Below, piece by piece: positions 1 through 6,477 of a DNA stretch of 10,064 nucleotides. The notes below the pieces were generated by a model. That model saw only the letters and a list, made by a program, of their open reading frames with translations. It did no database searches and had not been told where the DNA came from. Origin of the DNA: Maribacter sp. (lineage in GTDB: Bacteria; Bacteroidota; Bacteroidia; Flavobacteriales; Flavobacteriaceae); contig QILY01000015.1 in assembly GCA_003232155.1 (NCBI GenBank), positions 1-10,064 on the forward strand, given 5' to 3'. How positions within the stretch are numbered: position 1 is the first letter of the stretch; each line of letters starts with the position of its first letter. The translations under genes and the position numbers were made by a program.

Positions 1-1376
1 TACACAAAAAAGAAGCTGATGTAGTTGCCGAGGCCGGTAACGCTGGTATAGTTACCATAGCTACCAACATGGCTGGTCGTGGTACGGATATTAAACTTTC
101 AGATGAAGTGAAAGCAGCTGGTGGTTTAGCCATAGTAGGTACTGAACGCCATGACTCAAGGCGTGTAGACAGGCAGCTAAGAGGTCGTTCTGGGCGTCAA
201 GGTGATCCAGGAAGCTCTCAATTTTATGTGTCATTAGAAGATAATCTAATGCGTTTGTTCGGTTCTGACCGAGTAGCAAAAATGATGGATAAAATGGGCT
301 TGGAAGAAGGTGAGGTCATTCAACATTCAATGATGACCAAATCTATTGAACGTGCCCAGAAAAAAGTAGAAGAAAATAACTTTGGAGTACGAAAGCGTTT
401 ATTAGAGTATGATGATGTAATGAATGCCCAAAGAGAGGTTGTATACAAAAGAAGACGTCATGCATTGCAAGGCGAGCGTCTTCAGCTTGATATTGCCAAT
501 ATGGTATATGATACCTGTGAGGTAATCACAGAAAGCAATAAAGCTGCCAACGATTTCAAGAATTTTGAGTTTGAGCTTATCAAATATTTCTCGATTACCG
601 CTCCTATTTCTGAAAGTGATTTTGAAAAATTAGGAGTTCAAGAGATATCAAGTACGGTATATAAAACCGCTTATGACCATTATAAAGAAAAAATAGCACG
701 AAATGCTGATACAGCGCTCCCTGTTATTAAAAAAGTGTACGAAGACAGTGCTAACAAATTTGAACGTATTGTAGTACCATTTACTGACGGTGTAAAAACA
801 CTGAACGTAGTAACCAACTTGCAAGAAGCCTATGAAAGTAATGGCAGACAATTGGTGACGGATTTTGAAAAAAACATCTCCCTAGCTATTATTGATGATA
901 CTTGGAAAACCCATTTACGTAAAATGGATGAGCTAAAACAATCGGTTCAATTAGCGGTACACGAACAAAAAGACCCTTTATTGATTTATAAATTTGAAGC
1001 TTTCGAGCTTTTCAAAAGTATGATTGAAAAGGTGAATAAAGAAGTGGTTTCTTTCTTGTTTAAAGGGGAATTACCAAGTGGCAACCCTAATGATATTCAA
1101 GAAGCTGCAAGTGTCAGAAGACCTAAAGAAAATTTGCAGACCAGTAAAGAAGAAATTCCTAATAGGGATGAAAGGGCTGCACAAAGTAGAGCTATAGGGC
1201 AAAACCAAGGTGGTAGACCGGCTATAACCGAAACTATAGTTCGTGAGCAACCAAAAATTGGCAGAAACGACCGTGTTACCATAAAGAATATTATGTCCGG
1301 TGAAAGTAAAACTGTTAAATACAAGCAAGCAGAACCTTTAATTAATAAAGGTGAATGGGTCTTGACACAAGACTAA
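1..1376 (+). CDS. secA: SecA preprotein translocase ATPase, C-terminal part (5' end outside window)
   Basis: SecA is the motor ATPase that drives unfolded preproteins through SecYEG at the inner membrane. The open frame runs from the window edge (first whole codon at 3) to TAA at 1374-1376, so the Met at 69 is internal. Visible parts, in order: the second nucleotide-binding domain with NMAGRGTDIKL and the arginine-rich GTERHDSRRVDRQLRGRSGR stretch; the start of the helical scaffold (SIERAQKKVEENNFGVRKRLLEYDDVM); the wing region; and the two-helix finger area (DDTWKTHLRKMDELKQSV). A poorly conserved Q/N/R-rich linker follows. The protein ends in a short KNIMSGESKTVKYKQAEPLI...GEWVL tail with no cysteine-rich zinc motif of the proteobacterial type. 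I believe this tail is usual for Bacteroidetes SecA. The gene converges on the ABC exporter gene with about 60 bp between stops. Confidence 0.98.
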   Translation, partial: HKKEADVVAEAGNAGIVTIATNMAGRGTDIKLSDEVKAAGGLAIVGTERHDSRRVDRQLRGRSGRQGDPGSSQFYVSLEDNLMRLFGSDRVAKMMDKMGLEEGEVIQHSMMTKSIERAQKKVEENNFGVRKRLLEYDDVMNAQREVVYKRRRHALQGERLQLDIANMVYDTCEVITESNKAANDFKNFEFELIKYFSITAPISESDFEKLGVQEISSTVYKTAYDHYKEKIARNADTALPVIKKVYEDSANKFERIVVPFTDGVKTLNVVTNLQEAYESNGRQLVTDFEKNISLAIIDDTWKTHLRKMDELKQSVQLAVHEQKDPLLIYKFEAFELFKSMIEKVNKEVVSFLFKGELPSGNPNDIQEAASVRRPKENLQTSKEEIPNRDERAAQSRAIGQNQGGRPAITETIVREQPKIGRNDRVTIKNIMSGESKTVKYKQAEPLINKGEWVLTQD

Positions 1377-1398
1377 AAAAGTCGATATAATCAACAAA

Positions 1399-1429
1399 GG
1401 CATCCGAATTCGGATGCCAATGAGTTTTT
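1399..1429. terminator. Bidirectional hairpin terminator between secA and the exporter gene
   Basis: GGCATCCGAATTCGGATGCC at 1399-1418 is a perfect 20-bp palindrome: an 8-bp GC-rich stem with an AATT loop. It lies 22 bp after the secA stop and 20 bp past the stop of the convergent ABC exporter gene. On the plus strand it is followed by AATGAGTTTTTA, a T-run offset by a few bases. On the minus strand it is followed by TTTGTTGATT. The position between convergent stops fits a shared intrinsic terminator with modest U-tracts. Confidence 0.75.
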
Positions 1430-1438
1430 AGAAGTGCT

Positions 1439-3592
1439 CTATAGAAAATCTTTCCAAAAGGCACTATACAAATTATCGGTTGTCAACAATTTTTCGTGAG
1501 AACCAGATACGCTGATTTTACCATCATCCAATACATATACCATATCGGCGTATTTTTTAAGGATGTGTATTCTGTGCGAAATGAAGAAAATGGAGAAATT
1601 TTGTTTCTGTTGATGGAGTAAATCGAGCACAAAAGCCTCGGTTTTTCTATCCAAGGCTGCCGTTGCTTCATCGAGAATCAGTAAATCTGGTTTGTGATAT
1701 AGCGCTCTTGCAATAGCTAGAATTTGTTTTTGCCCACCTGAAATATTAATGCCTTCTTCTCCCAACAGTGTATTATACCCCTGCGGAAAGGTTTTAAACA
1801 GCATATCAAAACCCGTTTCTATACAAAAATCGATGACTTTCTGAGGGTTTTGTTCAGGACCTAAAACCAGATTGTCAATTACGTTTCCATTAAAAAGAGT
1901 AATATCTTGTGAAACCACCCCGATTTTATTTCGCCAATTTTTTAATTTGATATCGCTTAAAGGAACTTTGTTGTTAATTATAATGTCACCTTCCTCCAAA
2001 GCATAGTGCTTTTGTAATACAGCGCCTAGGGTTGATTTACCACTGCCACTTTCTCCAACTAGGGCCACAAAGCTATTTAAAGGAATTTCGATAGACACAT
2101 CTTTAAAGAGTTGCTTACGCCCTGCAAATCGAAAACTGGCGTTTCTGATGGAAACCGTATCTATTTTTTTTATTTTCGTCCTTCCTTTCGGCTCACTTTG
2201 CAAGTCCGTAAATTCGAACATGCGCTCGAAAGCAATTTTCGCCTCGTTTATCGGTATTGCTAAAAGAGCCAAATTCGTCACCGATGGAATCAATGTACCA
2301 GCAATACCTAAAATTGCCATAAGCTCTCCCAGAGTAAGTTGTTCTTGAAGCACTTGATAAGAAGCATAACCCAAGACCCCAACAATAAAAAACACCCCGA
2401 TACTACCTGAATAAATACCCAAACGAATATTGATTTTTCCTAAAGCGAATATCCTATTTTGAAATAGTCCATAAACGTTTTGGTTCAACGCTTTAAAAAT
2501 GGGTTGCCTATTGTTATTCTTTATTTCGGCAATACCTTGCATTGTACTAATGTAATTGCTTTCATTTATTGCATAGGCTTTCATCACATCACGCTGAGCT
2601 TGTATGATTTTCTTGTTGTAATTGTAAAATAAGAACGCAAAGATGGGAATGACCGCTATACTAATTACTGCGCTTTTCCAATCATAGTAACATAAAAATC
2701 CGATCGATATCAAAACAACGATACTATCGATCAAGGCATTACCGACCACTTGTTGAATAACTCGTTGTATTCTACTGGTATCGTTCAGCCTCGCCACCAA
2801 TTCCCCAATTTTACGAGTATCAAAAAAAGGTTTTGGCAAATATAACAGTGATGAGTAAAAACTATCGATAATGCGAATATTAAATGCCCTCGATTGAAAA
2901 ATCAGAAAATAATCCCGTAATCCAGATAGTGCTATTCGCACCAATAAAAGTAATAACAATAACCCAACGCCACCGACCAATTTCTCTATCTGCCCTGACG
3001 GTAAAATATCATCAATCAATTTTTGGGAAAATACGGAAAGTGCCATTCCCAATACAGCTACCGCGACACCAAGAACAATACTGAATTTTAATATTCGTAC
3101 ATCTGGTTTTAATAATTTCCAAAACCATTTTTTCTTGTTCTTTTGCTGTACCGATGCCTTTGTAAAATTTGTATTGGGCGTCAAGACCAAACATGCCCTA
3201 CTCTGCCACTGTGAAGCCAATGCTGTTTCGTTAAGGTACGTGATGCCTTCGGCTGGGTCGCCAATGATGAACTTGTCCTTTTCCCAACCATAACAAACGA
3301 AATAATGGTTACGCTGTTCTGGCGTAACTACGTGCAAAACAACCGGTTCTTTCAATTGTTTTAGATGCTCTAGATCCCCTTCTTTCCCAGCGGCATCAAA
3401 ACCAAGGTCGGCTGCAGCCTGGTACAGGCCCAATAGTGTGGTGCCTTGTTTATGGGTACCGCTTTGCCTTCTTAGTTCATCCAAAGAACTATCGCCACCA
3501 TAGAACTTGATTATGGCAAGTAGGCAAGCCACCCCACAGTCGGACGCATCATGTTGACGTACGAATGTTTTCTCAATTTGCTTTCTGTCCAT
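1439..3592 (-). CDS. Peptidase-containing ABC transporter (PCAT), C39 bacteriocin-type leader peptidase/exporter
   Basis: This 717-aa protein has the full PCAT order: peptidase C39, membrane domain, ATPase. Members cut GG-leader peptides after Gly-Gly on the cytosolic side and export the core. Peptidase domain, residues 8-135: oxyanion Gln13, catalytic Cys19 (DASDCGVACL), His96 (NHYFVCYG) and Asp112 (GDP), so the triad is complete. Six membrane segments lie roughly between 165 and 445. The ATPase has Walker A GESGSGKST (513-521), Q-loop Gln562, signature ISGGQ (617-621), Walker B LLILDEATAALD with Glu642, and switch His673. Nothing is missing, so it looks functional. The ATG at 3592 overlaps the end of the thioredoxin-like gene by 20 bp, which suggests translational coupling. 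No HlyD-type adaptor gene follows; the gene is last in its unit. Confidence 0.95.
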   Translation of the reverse strand: MDRKQIEKTFVRQHDASDCGVACLLAIIKFYGGDSSLDELRRQSGTHKQGTTLLGLYQAAADLGFDAAGKEGDLEHLKQLKEPVVLHVVTPEQRNHYFVCYGWEKDKFIIGDPAEGITYLNETALASQWQSRACLVLTPNTNFTKASVQQKNKKKWFWKLLKPDVRILKFSIVLGVAVAVLGMALSVFSQKLIDDILPSGQIEKLVGGVGLLLLLLLVRIALSGLRDYFLIFQSRAFNIRIIDSFYSSLLYLPKPFFDTRKIGELVARLNDTSRIQRVIQQVVGNALIDSIVVLISIGFLCYYDWKSAVISIAVIPIFAFLFYNYNKKIIQAQRDVMKAYAINESNYISTMQGIAEIKNNNRQPIFKALNQNVYGLFQNRIFALGKINIRLGIYSGSIGVFFIVGVLGYASYQVLQEQLTLGELMAILGIAGTLIPSVTNLALLAIPINEAKIAFERMFEFTDLQSEPKGRTKIKKIDTVSIRNASFRFAGRKQLFKDVSIEIPLNSFVALVGESGSGKSTLGAVLQKHYALEEGDIIINNKVPLSDIKLKNWRNKIGVVSQDITLFNGNVIDNLVLGPEQNPQKVIDFCIETGFDMLFKTFPQGYNTLLGEEGINISGGQKQILAIARALYHKPDLLILDEATAALDRKTEAFVLDLLHQQKQNFSIFFISHRIHILKKYADMVYVLDDGKISVSGSHEKLLTTDNLYSAFWKDFL

Positions 3593-4109
3593 CCAATATG
3601 TATTCTAATAATTTGTCTATACGCCAAGCTCCTTTATGGTTTTTGATCAATTTGTTTTCCGTACCGTACACTAAGAATTGTGGCGTACTACTGATACTCA
3701 ATGAAGTGGCCAAAATGCTATTTGTATCCTGTAAAAAAGTACAATTGGGATCATTTGCCAACTGGTACTGATTTTGAAATGCTTTTATGGTCGCCATACT
3801 TTCCGAAGAAATCCATAAAAATTTAATATTCTGTATTTGGTCTTTAGCCGCTGTAAGTTGCTGTGCCTCTTCTTGGCAATAATGGCATTCTGAATTAAAG
3901 AAGATAAAAACAGTAGTATTTTTAGTGCCGAGGTTTTTATTTGTTACCGAAATGCCATCTGTACCCTGCAATGTAAACTCGGGCAGTTTTTCCATTCGTT
4001 GCAATACATTTTCTCTAGCTTGGTAGGTCTTTATAAATTGATAGCCCAATACACTGCTTAGTAGTAGAAAGATGGCAACAATGCCATATATCAAGAATTT
4101 TCTTTTCAT
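3573..4109 (-). CDS. Membrane-anchored thioredoxin-like (TlpA/AhpC-TSA type) thiol-disulfide protein
   Basis: 178 aa. An N-terminal anchor (MKRKFLIYGIVAIFLLL, residues 1-23) would place the thioredoxin fold in the periplasm. The fold is recognised by VFIFFNSECHYCQEE with the redox pair Cys75 and Cys78 (CHYC), and by the cis-proline TPQFLVY (Pro143). An extra Cys123 lies in DPNCTFLQD. I chose the ATG at 4109 over the longer open frame from 4244: upstream residues do not resemble the family, the anchor begins at this Met, and ATG overlaps the upstream stop by one base (TGATG). The gene sits between a Yip1-like membrane gene and the PCAT. Inferred role: making or reshuffling the disulfide of the exported peptide, whose core has exactly two cysteines. 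Alternatively it could be a reductase for another partner. Confidence 0.85.
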   Translation of the reverse strand: MKRKFLIYGIVAIFLLLSSVLGYQFIKTYQARENVLQRMEKLPEFTLQGTDGISVTNKNLGTKNTTVFIFFNSECHYCQEEAQQLTAAKDQIQNIKFLWISSESMATIKAFQNQYQLANDPNCTFLQDTNSILATSLSISSTPQFLVYGTENKLIKNHKGAWRIDKLLEYILDGQKAN

Positions 4110-4747
4110 CAAGAAAGGTTCAAGGTTAAAAACATGATAAAAACGACCCAGATAAACAAAGCAGGGCCATAACCCATGGCAACTATTTTTAGGCCATTGC
4201 CCATTTTCGTTGCTTTTGAAATCAATACGGAAAGGACTAGCCAATAGGCAAGCTCAAAAATATTGATAAGCTGTAAGGGGTACAACCCCCATTGTGGGAC
4301 ATTGCCCGTGTCGATAATGTGCTGTAAAGACAAGGGTACAAATTGCTGTACTTGCTCAAACGTAGAATCAGGTGCAATAAATTTGAACCAGATTATTTTG
4401 AAAACAATTGCCAACAAAAAAACAAACTCGGCCTTTAGTACAATTTGAAAGTAAGCCTTATGGTCTAACGAAGTGTCGGTAAAAAAACCACCTATCGCCA
4501 AAATCCATGCGATAACCGTTATTTTCAAGAATAATAATAAGGGTAATACTACATAACTCACCCAAGCCCATTCGGCCTTGGTATTGAATAGGGTCTCAAT
4601 CTGGTCTATGGTAAGTTGCTCGGATAGATCTTTGTATAACAGTTGGTTTAGATCCAACATATAAATAGCTGTTTCACCCAACAGAATCGTTAAGAGTATC
4701 AACACAAAGAAAAGAATAAGAGTGTCTATTGTTTTTAATACTTTCAT
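4109..4747 (-). CDS. Yip1-like multi-pass membrane protein of the peptide-export locus
   Basis: 212 aa with about five hydrophobic segments (near 8-28, 62-88, 102-122, 155-177 and 188-208) and the phrase YPLQLINIFELAYWLVLS before the fourth. This resembles Yip1-domain-like proteins that I recall next to thioredoxin-like and PCAT genes in flavobacterial GG-peptide loci, sometimes misnamed sulfate permease. There are no catalytic motifs and no cysteines. The stop shares one base with the ATG of the thioredoxin-like gene, so the two are probably co-translated. The start ATG at 4747 overlaps the TGA ending the glycosyltransferase remnant (ATGA). Its function is unknown. Being locked into this operon suggests a part in export, in the thiol chemistry or in self-protection. 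The family assignment is from memory. Confidence 0.7.
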   Translation of the reverse strand: MKVLKTIDTLILFFVLILLTILLGETAIYMLDLNQLLYKDLSEQLTIDQIETLFNTKAEWAWVSYVVLPLLLFLKITVIAWILAIGGFFTDTSLDHKAYFQIVLKAEFVFLLAIVFKIIWFKFIAPDSTFEQVQQFVPLSLQHIIDTGNVPQWGLYPLQLINIFELAYWLVLSVLISKATKMGNGLKIVAMGYGPALFIWVVFIMFLTLNLS

Positions 4748-4968
4748 TGGCCTAGCCCGTTAAAATCAAAAACTTTAATTCTAGAATCCTTTCTTCGTAT
4801 TTCTTTAAAACGCTTAGACTGCTATCAATTGACGCATCGTTTATTGCTATTAGCTGCCAATTATCAAAGGTTTGACTAATAACTGAGTTCAAAGCTTGTT
4901 TCAAATACACTTCTGTATTGTAAACCGGTATGATAAAAAGATAATATGCTGTTAAACTTGGAATGCAT
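4744..4968 (-). pseudogene. Family 2 glycosyltransferase, N-terminal remnant (two frameshifts, truncated)
   Basis: No open frame covers this stretch, but joining three frames restores the start of a GT2 enzyme. Frame 1 begins at ATG 4968 and reads MHSKFNSILSF. Frame 2 reads IIPVYNTEVYLKQALNSV, then ISQTFDNWQLIAINDASIDSSLSVLKKYEE. Frame 3 reads KDSRIKVFDFNGLGQ and stops at TGA 4744-4746. The first slip is one extra base in an A5 run (4935-4939, plus strand); the second is one missing base near 4790-4792. They cancel, giving about 74 residues. The IIPVYN strand, the QTF-W motif and the nucleotide-binding NDASID are typical of GT2. The remaining 200 or so residues, including the metal-binding DxD and the catalytic base, are gone. 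The TGA overlaps the next ATG, so a deletion seems to have joined them. It is certainly not a full enzyme. Confidence 0.85.
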
Positions 4969-5050
4969 ACAAGAAGATGATATCTAAATGTTTTTTCAAC
5001 TCTCAGGGAATTATGTATTTATAAAATTGTTTGGTGGTAACTACTACCCT
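4969..5050. other. Gap that may hold a promoter for the export genes
   Basis: These 82 bp separate the peptide-unit terminator from the glycosyltransferase remnant. If that terminator is efficient, transcription of the Yip1-like, thioredoxin-like and PCAT genes must start here or rely on read-through. I found no good match to the Bacteroidetes TAnnTTTG box on the minus strand. Confidence 0.3.
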
Positions 5051-5090
5051 AATAAAAAAAGAGACTGTCTAAAAAATCAAGACAGCCTCT
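5051..5090 (-). terminator. Strong intrinsic terminator of the peptide transcription unit
   Basis: On the minus strand an 11-bp stem (AGAGGCTGTCT paired with AGACAGTCTCT, one G-U wobble) encloses a 9-nt loop and is followed directly by TTTTTTTATT. Arms lie at 5080-5090 and 5060-5070; the T-tract corresponds to the A-run at 5054-5060. It sits about 115 bp past the stop of the 70-aa gene. It should end the peptide and small-protein transcript before the export genes. The 115 bp in between hold no ORF I can support. Confidence 0.88.
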
Positions 5091-5207
5091 AAATTCGATA
5101 TGATAAACCAATTAAAATTTCAAATTGTTTTAAAAGAGCCTAATTTTAAAGAGTTTAAGTTGGAAGTACTACTATCGAAAAATTAAATTTATCACCTAAA
5201 GTTCGTT

Positions 5208-5420
5208 TTACTTTCTAAATTGTTTTCCAAAATACAACTCATAAAAACAACCAAAACCTGTTAACAGTACTCCTATTAAACTAGCAAATTGAAAAAATAG
5301 AGGTTCTTCAGTACTTATACCATTGCTGGCAAGATAGTAAGCATTAAACCCCGCTAATATTACACACGAATAAAATATAACGGATAAGATAGTCTTTCTA
5401 TTATTTTTGATGTAATTCAT
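5208..5420 (-). CDS. Small two-helix membrane protein, candidate immunity protein
   Basis: 70 aa from ATG 5420 (MNYIKNNRKTILSVIFYSC...). A TTG nine bases upstream would add three residues, but ATG is the simpler choice. A basic N-terminus (KNNRK) is followed by two hydrophobic segments, about residues 10-31 and 42-62, joined by a short polar loop with STEE, and then a basic tail (GKQFRK). This suggests both ends face the cytoplasm. It starts 15 bp after the stop of the GG peptide and shares its terminator, so the two form one transcript. Small membrane proteins encoded directly after a bacteriocin gene are often its immunity protein, and that is my inference. I recognise no family, and a second exported peptide is unlikely because there is no GG leader. 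Confidence 0.7.
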   Translation of the reverse strand: MNYIKNNRKTILSVIFYSCVILAGFNAYYLASNGISTEEPLFFQFASLIGVLLTGFGCFYELYFGKQFRK

Positions 5421-5435
5421 GATTTTCAAATTTTA

Positions 5436-5636
5436 TTAGCATGAAGCACCTATACCTGCTGAACCTACTATAAACCCCCCAGCCGTCGATGCCAGTGCAA
5501 GCCAACTAGCTCCACCAGTAATAGGCCCAAGGGCAAACAACCCAGCAAAAGCTAAAACAGTTCCTGCAATAGATAAGGCGCAACCCCAATTACCACCTTC
5601 AATATTCTCCATTTCAATTAAATCCAAGTTTTTCAT
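5436..5636 (-). CDS. Double-glycine leader bacteriocin-like precursor peptide
   Basis: 66 aa. The 15-residue leader MKNLDLIEMENIEGG fits the PCAT substrate pattern: Leu-12, Glu-8, Met-7, Ile-4, Gly-2, Gly-1. Cleavage leaves a 51-residue core beginning NWGC. The core is very hydrophobic, with 11 Gly and 11 Ala, and contains no Lys, Arg, His, Asp or Glu. It has two GxxxG motifs (GPITG and GFIVG, precursor residues 37-41 and 54-58). Its only two cysteines are core residue 4 and the very last residue, so a disulfide would tie the ends together. It resembles class IIb or cerein 7B-like peptides in general style. Export and cleavage by the PCAT downstream is the obvious inference. Killing activity, a signalling role or a partner peptide cannot be seen. 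Confidence 0.88.
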   Translation of the reverse strand: MKNLDLIEMENIEGGNWGCALSIAGTVLAFAGLFALGPITGGASWLALASTAGGFIVGSAGIGASC

Positions 5637-5709
5637 AAATCTACTATTTTTAATGTTAATATTTGTTTGAAGTCAAATTTTGTAAGATTTATCTAGTTAC
5701 ACAATTATT

Positions 5710-5741
5710 TTTAGTTCTAAAAACAGTATATTTAGTTCTAA
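5710..5741. promoter_or_regulatory. Paired dyad operator in the divergent regulator/peptide promoter region
   Basis: TTTAGTTCTAA occurs twice, at 5710-5720 and 5731-5741. Each copy contains the dyad TTAG-TT-CTAA, and the two centres are exactly 21 bp apart, two helical turns, so bound dimers would lie on the same face. The pair lies in the 124-bp gap between the XRE gene and the peptide gene. A TATATTTA box (5727-5734), one base from the Bacteroidetes TAnnTTTG -7 element, overlaps the second copy and would start the regulator transcript about 20 bp before its ATG. The arrangement suggests XRE binding and autoregulation. I found no convincing -7 box for the peptide gene, so its control by the same sites is less certain. 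Confidence 0.6.
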
Positions 5742-5760
5742 TTTAAAACTGAATGAACTT

Positions 5761-6114
5761 ATGAAACATGATATAGGAGCGAAAATTCGCAAAATACGTA
5801 CACTAAAAGGTTACAATCAAGACTATATGGCCGCTAAATTAGAAGTGAGCCAACGTGCCTATAGCAAACTGGAAAATAACGAAATTAAATTGGATTGGGA
5901 CCGGTTGACGAACATTTCAAAAATTCTCGAAATAGACCCTGTAGAATTGATTTCTTTTGACGATAGCTTGGTTTTTCATAATTGTCAGCAATCTGGCAAA
6001 CAGCATACTTTTAATAATTTTCCAGACGAATTAAGGGCTCAATACGAAAACCAAATCGCCCATTTGAAGGAAGAGATAAAATTTTTGAGGGAACAGCTGG
6101 GTAAAAAGAGCTGA
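5761..6114 (+). CDS. XRE-family helix-turn-helix transcriptional regulator
   Basis: 117 aa. Residues 6-62 form a Cro/C1-type helix-turn-helix: IGAKIRKIRTLKGYNQDYMA, then VSQRAYSKLENNEIKLDWDRL as the recognition region, then LTNISKILEID. The C-terminal part from about residue 88 (DELRAQYENQIAHLKEEIKFLREQL) is a probable coiled coil for dimer formation. There is no ligand or protease domain. I believe short XRE proteins with a coiled-coil tail are common in flavobacteria. It diverges from the GG-peptide gene with a dyad pair between them, so local control of the peptide unit plus autoregulation is the natural inference. Whether it represses or activates cannot be told. ATG 5761 has no Shine-Dalgarno, as usual for the phylum. 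Confidence 0.9.
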   Translation: MKHDIGAKIRKIRTLKGYNQDYMAAKLEVSQRAYSKLENNEIKLDWDRLTNISKILEIDPVELISFDDSLVFHNCQQSGKQHTFNNFPDELRAQYENQIAHLKEEIKFLREQLGKKS

Positions 6115-6177
6115 TTTCTTTCACTGTCTACCCAAAGAAAAATCTTCAAATTCTATCTTGAATATTCCGCTTTTAAC
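6115..6177. other. Spacer between the regulator and the repeat element
   Basis: No gene seen. A weak dyad TGGGTA...TACCCA spans the regulator's stop codon (about 6098-6133, long loop) but has no T-run, so I do not call a terminator. Confidence 0.4.
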
Positions 6178-6475
6178 CCGCATTATTCACAGCTATTCTA
6201 TTCCAAAGCCAAACTACCTGCTATAATTGAAAACCTGCCTTTGCAGGTAGCTACGGTGTACCCACAAATGTAATAAATGGCTAAAGGTAAAAATTCGGGT
6301 TATATAAATGATTGAAATACAATGGCCTAAAATATATCGTTTCAAAAAAAATAAACTGGATTCTGCTTAAATTTAATCGCTCATAATCAGTCACTTACTG
6401 AGATGTGGATACACCGTAGCTGCCAGCCAAGTTGGCATCTTGACTTTTCATAACGAAAACCCGTGAATAATGCGG
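6178..6475. mobile_element. About 298-bp element with nested inverted repeats, MITE-like or remnant
   Basis: The outer ends are perfect inverted copies of CCGCATTATTCAC (6178-6190 and 6463-6475). Inside them lies a second inverted pair, GGTAGCTACGGTGTA (6246-6260) against TACACCGTAGCTGCC (6410-6424), 14 of 15 bases matching. Weaker similarity continues inward on both sides (CCACA, TAA-TG-CT). Between outer and inner repeats each arm holds a small hairpin: ACCTGC-CTTT-GCAGGT at 6233-6248 and TGCCA...TGGCA at 6421-6437. The centre has no coding capacity. The right end abuts the point where the transposase homology stops. This fits a non-autonomous element, or the fused ends of a larger element that lost its middle. 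I see no flanking target duplication. Confidence 0.6.
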
Positions 6476-6477
6476 CC

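Noticed and set aside
2148..2348. Open frames opposite the ABC exporter and secA, and one opposite the M14 peptidase
   Set aside because: All lie antisense to strongly conserved coding sequence and have no family resemblance.
4110..4244. N-terminal extension of the thioredoxin-like protein to an ATG at 4244
   Set aside because: It would overlap the Yip1-like gene by 135 bp, its residues look like out-of-frame translation, and the membrane anchor begins exactly at the ATG at 4109.
5421..5429. TTG start adding three residues to the small membrane protein
   Set aside because: ATG at 5420 is available and gives the same protein; nothing favours the TTG.
5436..5636. Lanthipeptide or radical-SAM modified peptide
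   Set aside because: No modifying enzyme of those classes is encoded in the window, and the core has few Ser, Thr and Cys arranged for rings.
5666..5677. TTTGA-AG-TCAAA dyad upstream of the peptide gene
   Set aside because: Arms of only five bases in AT-rich DNA; too likely by chance to call an operator.
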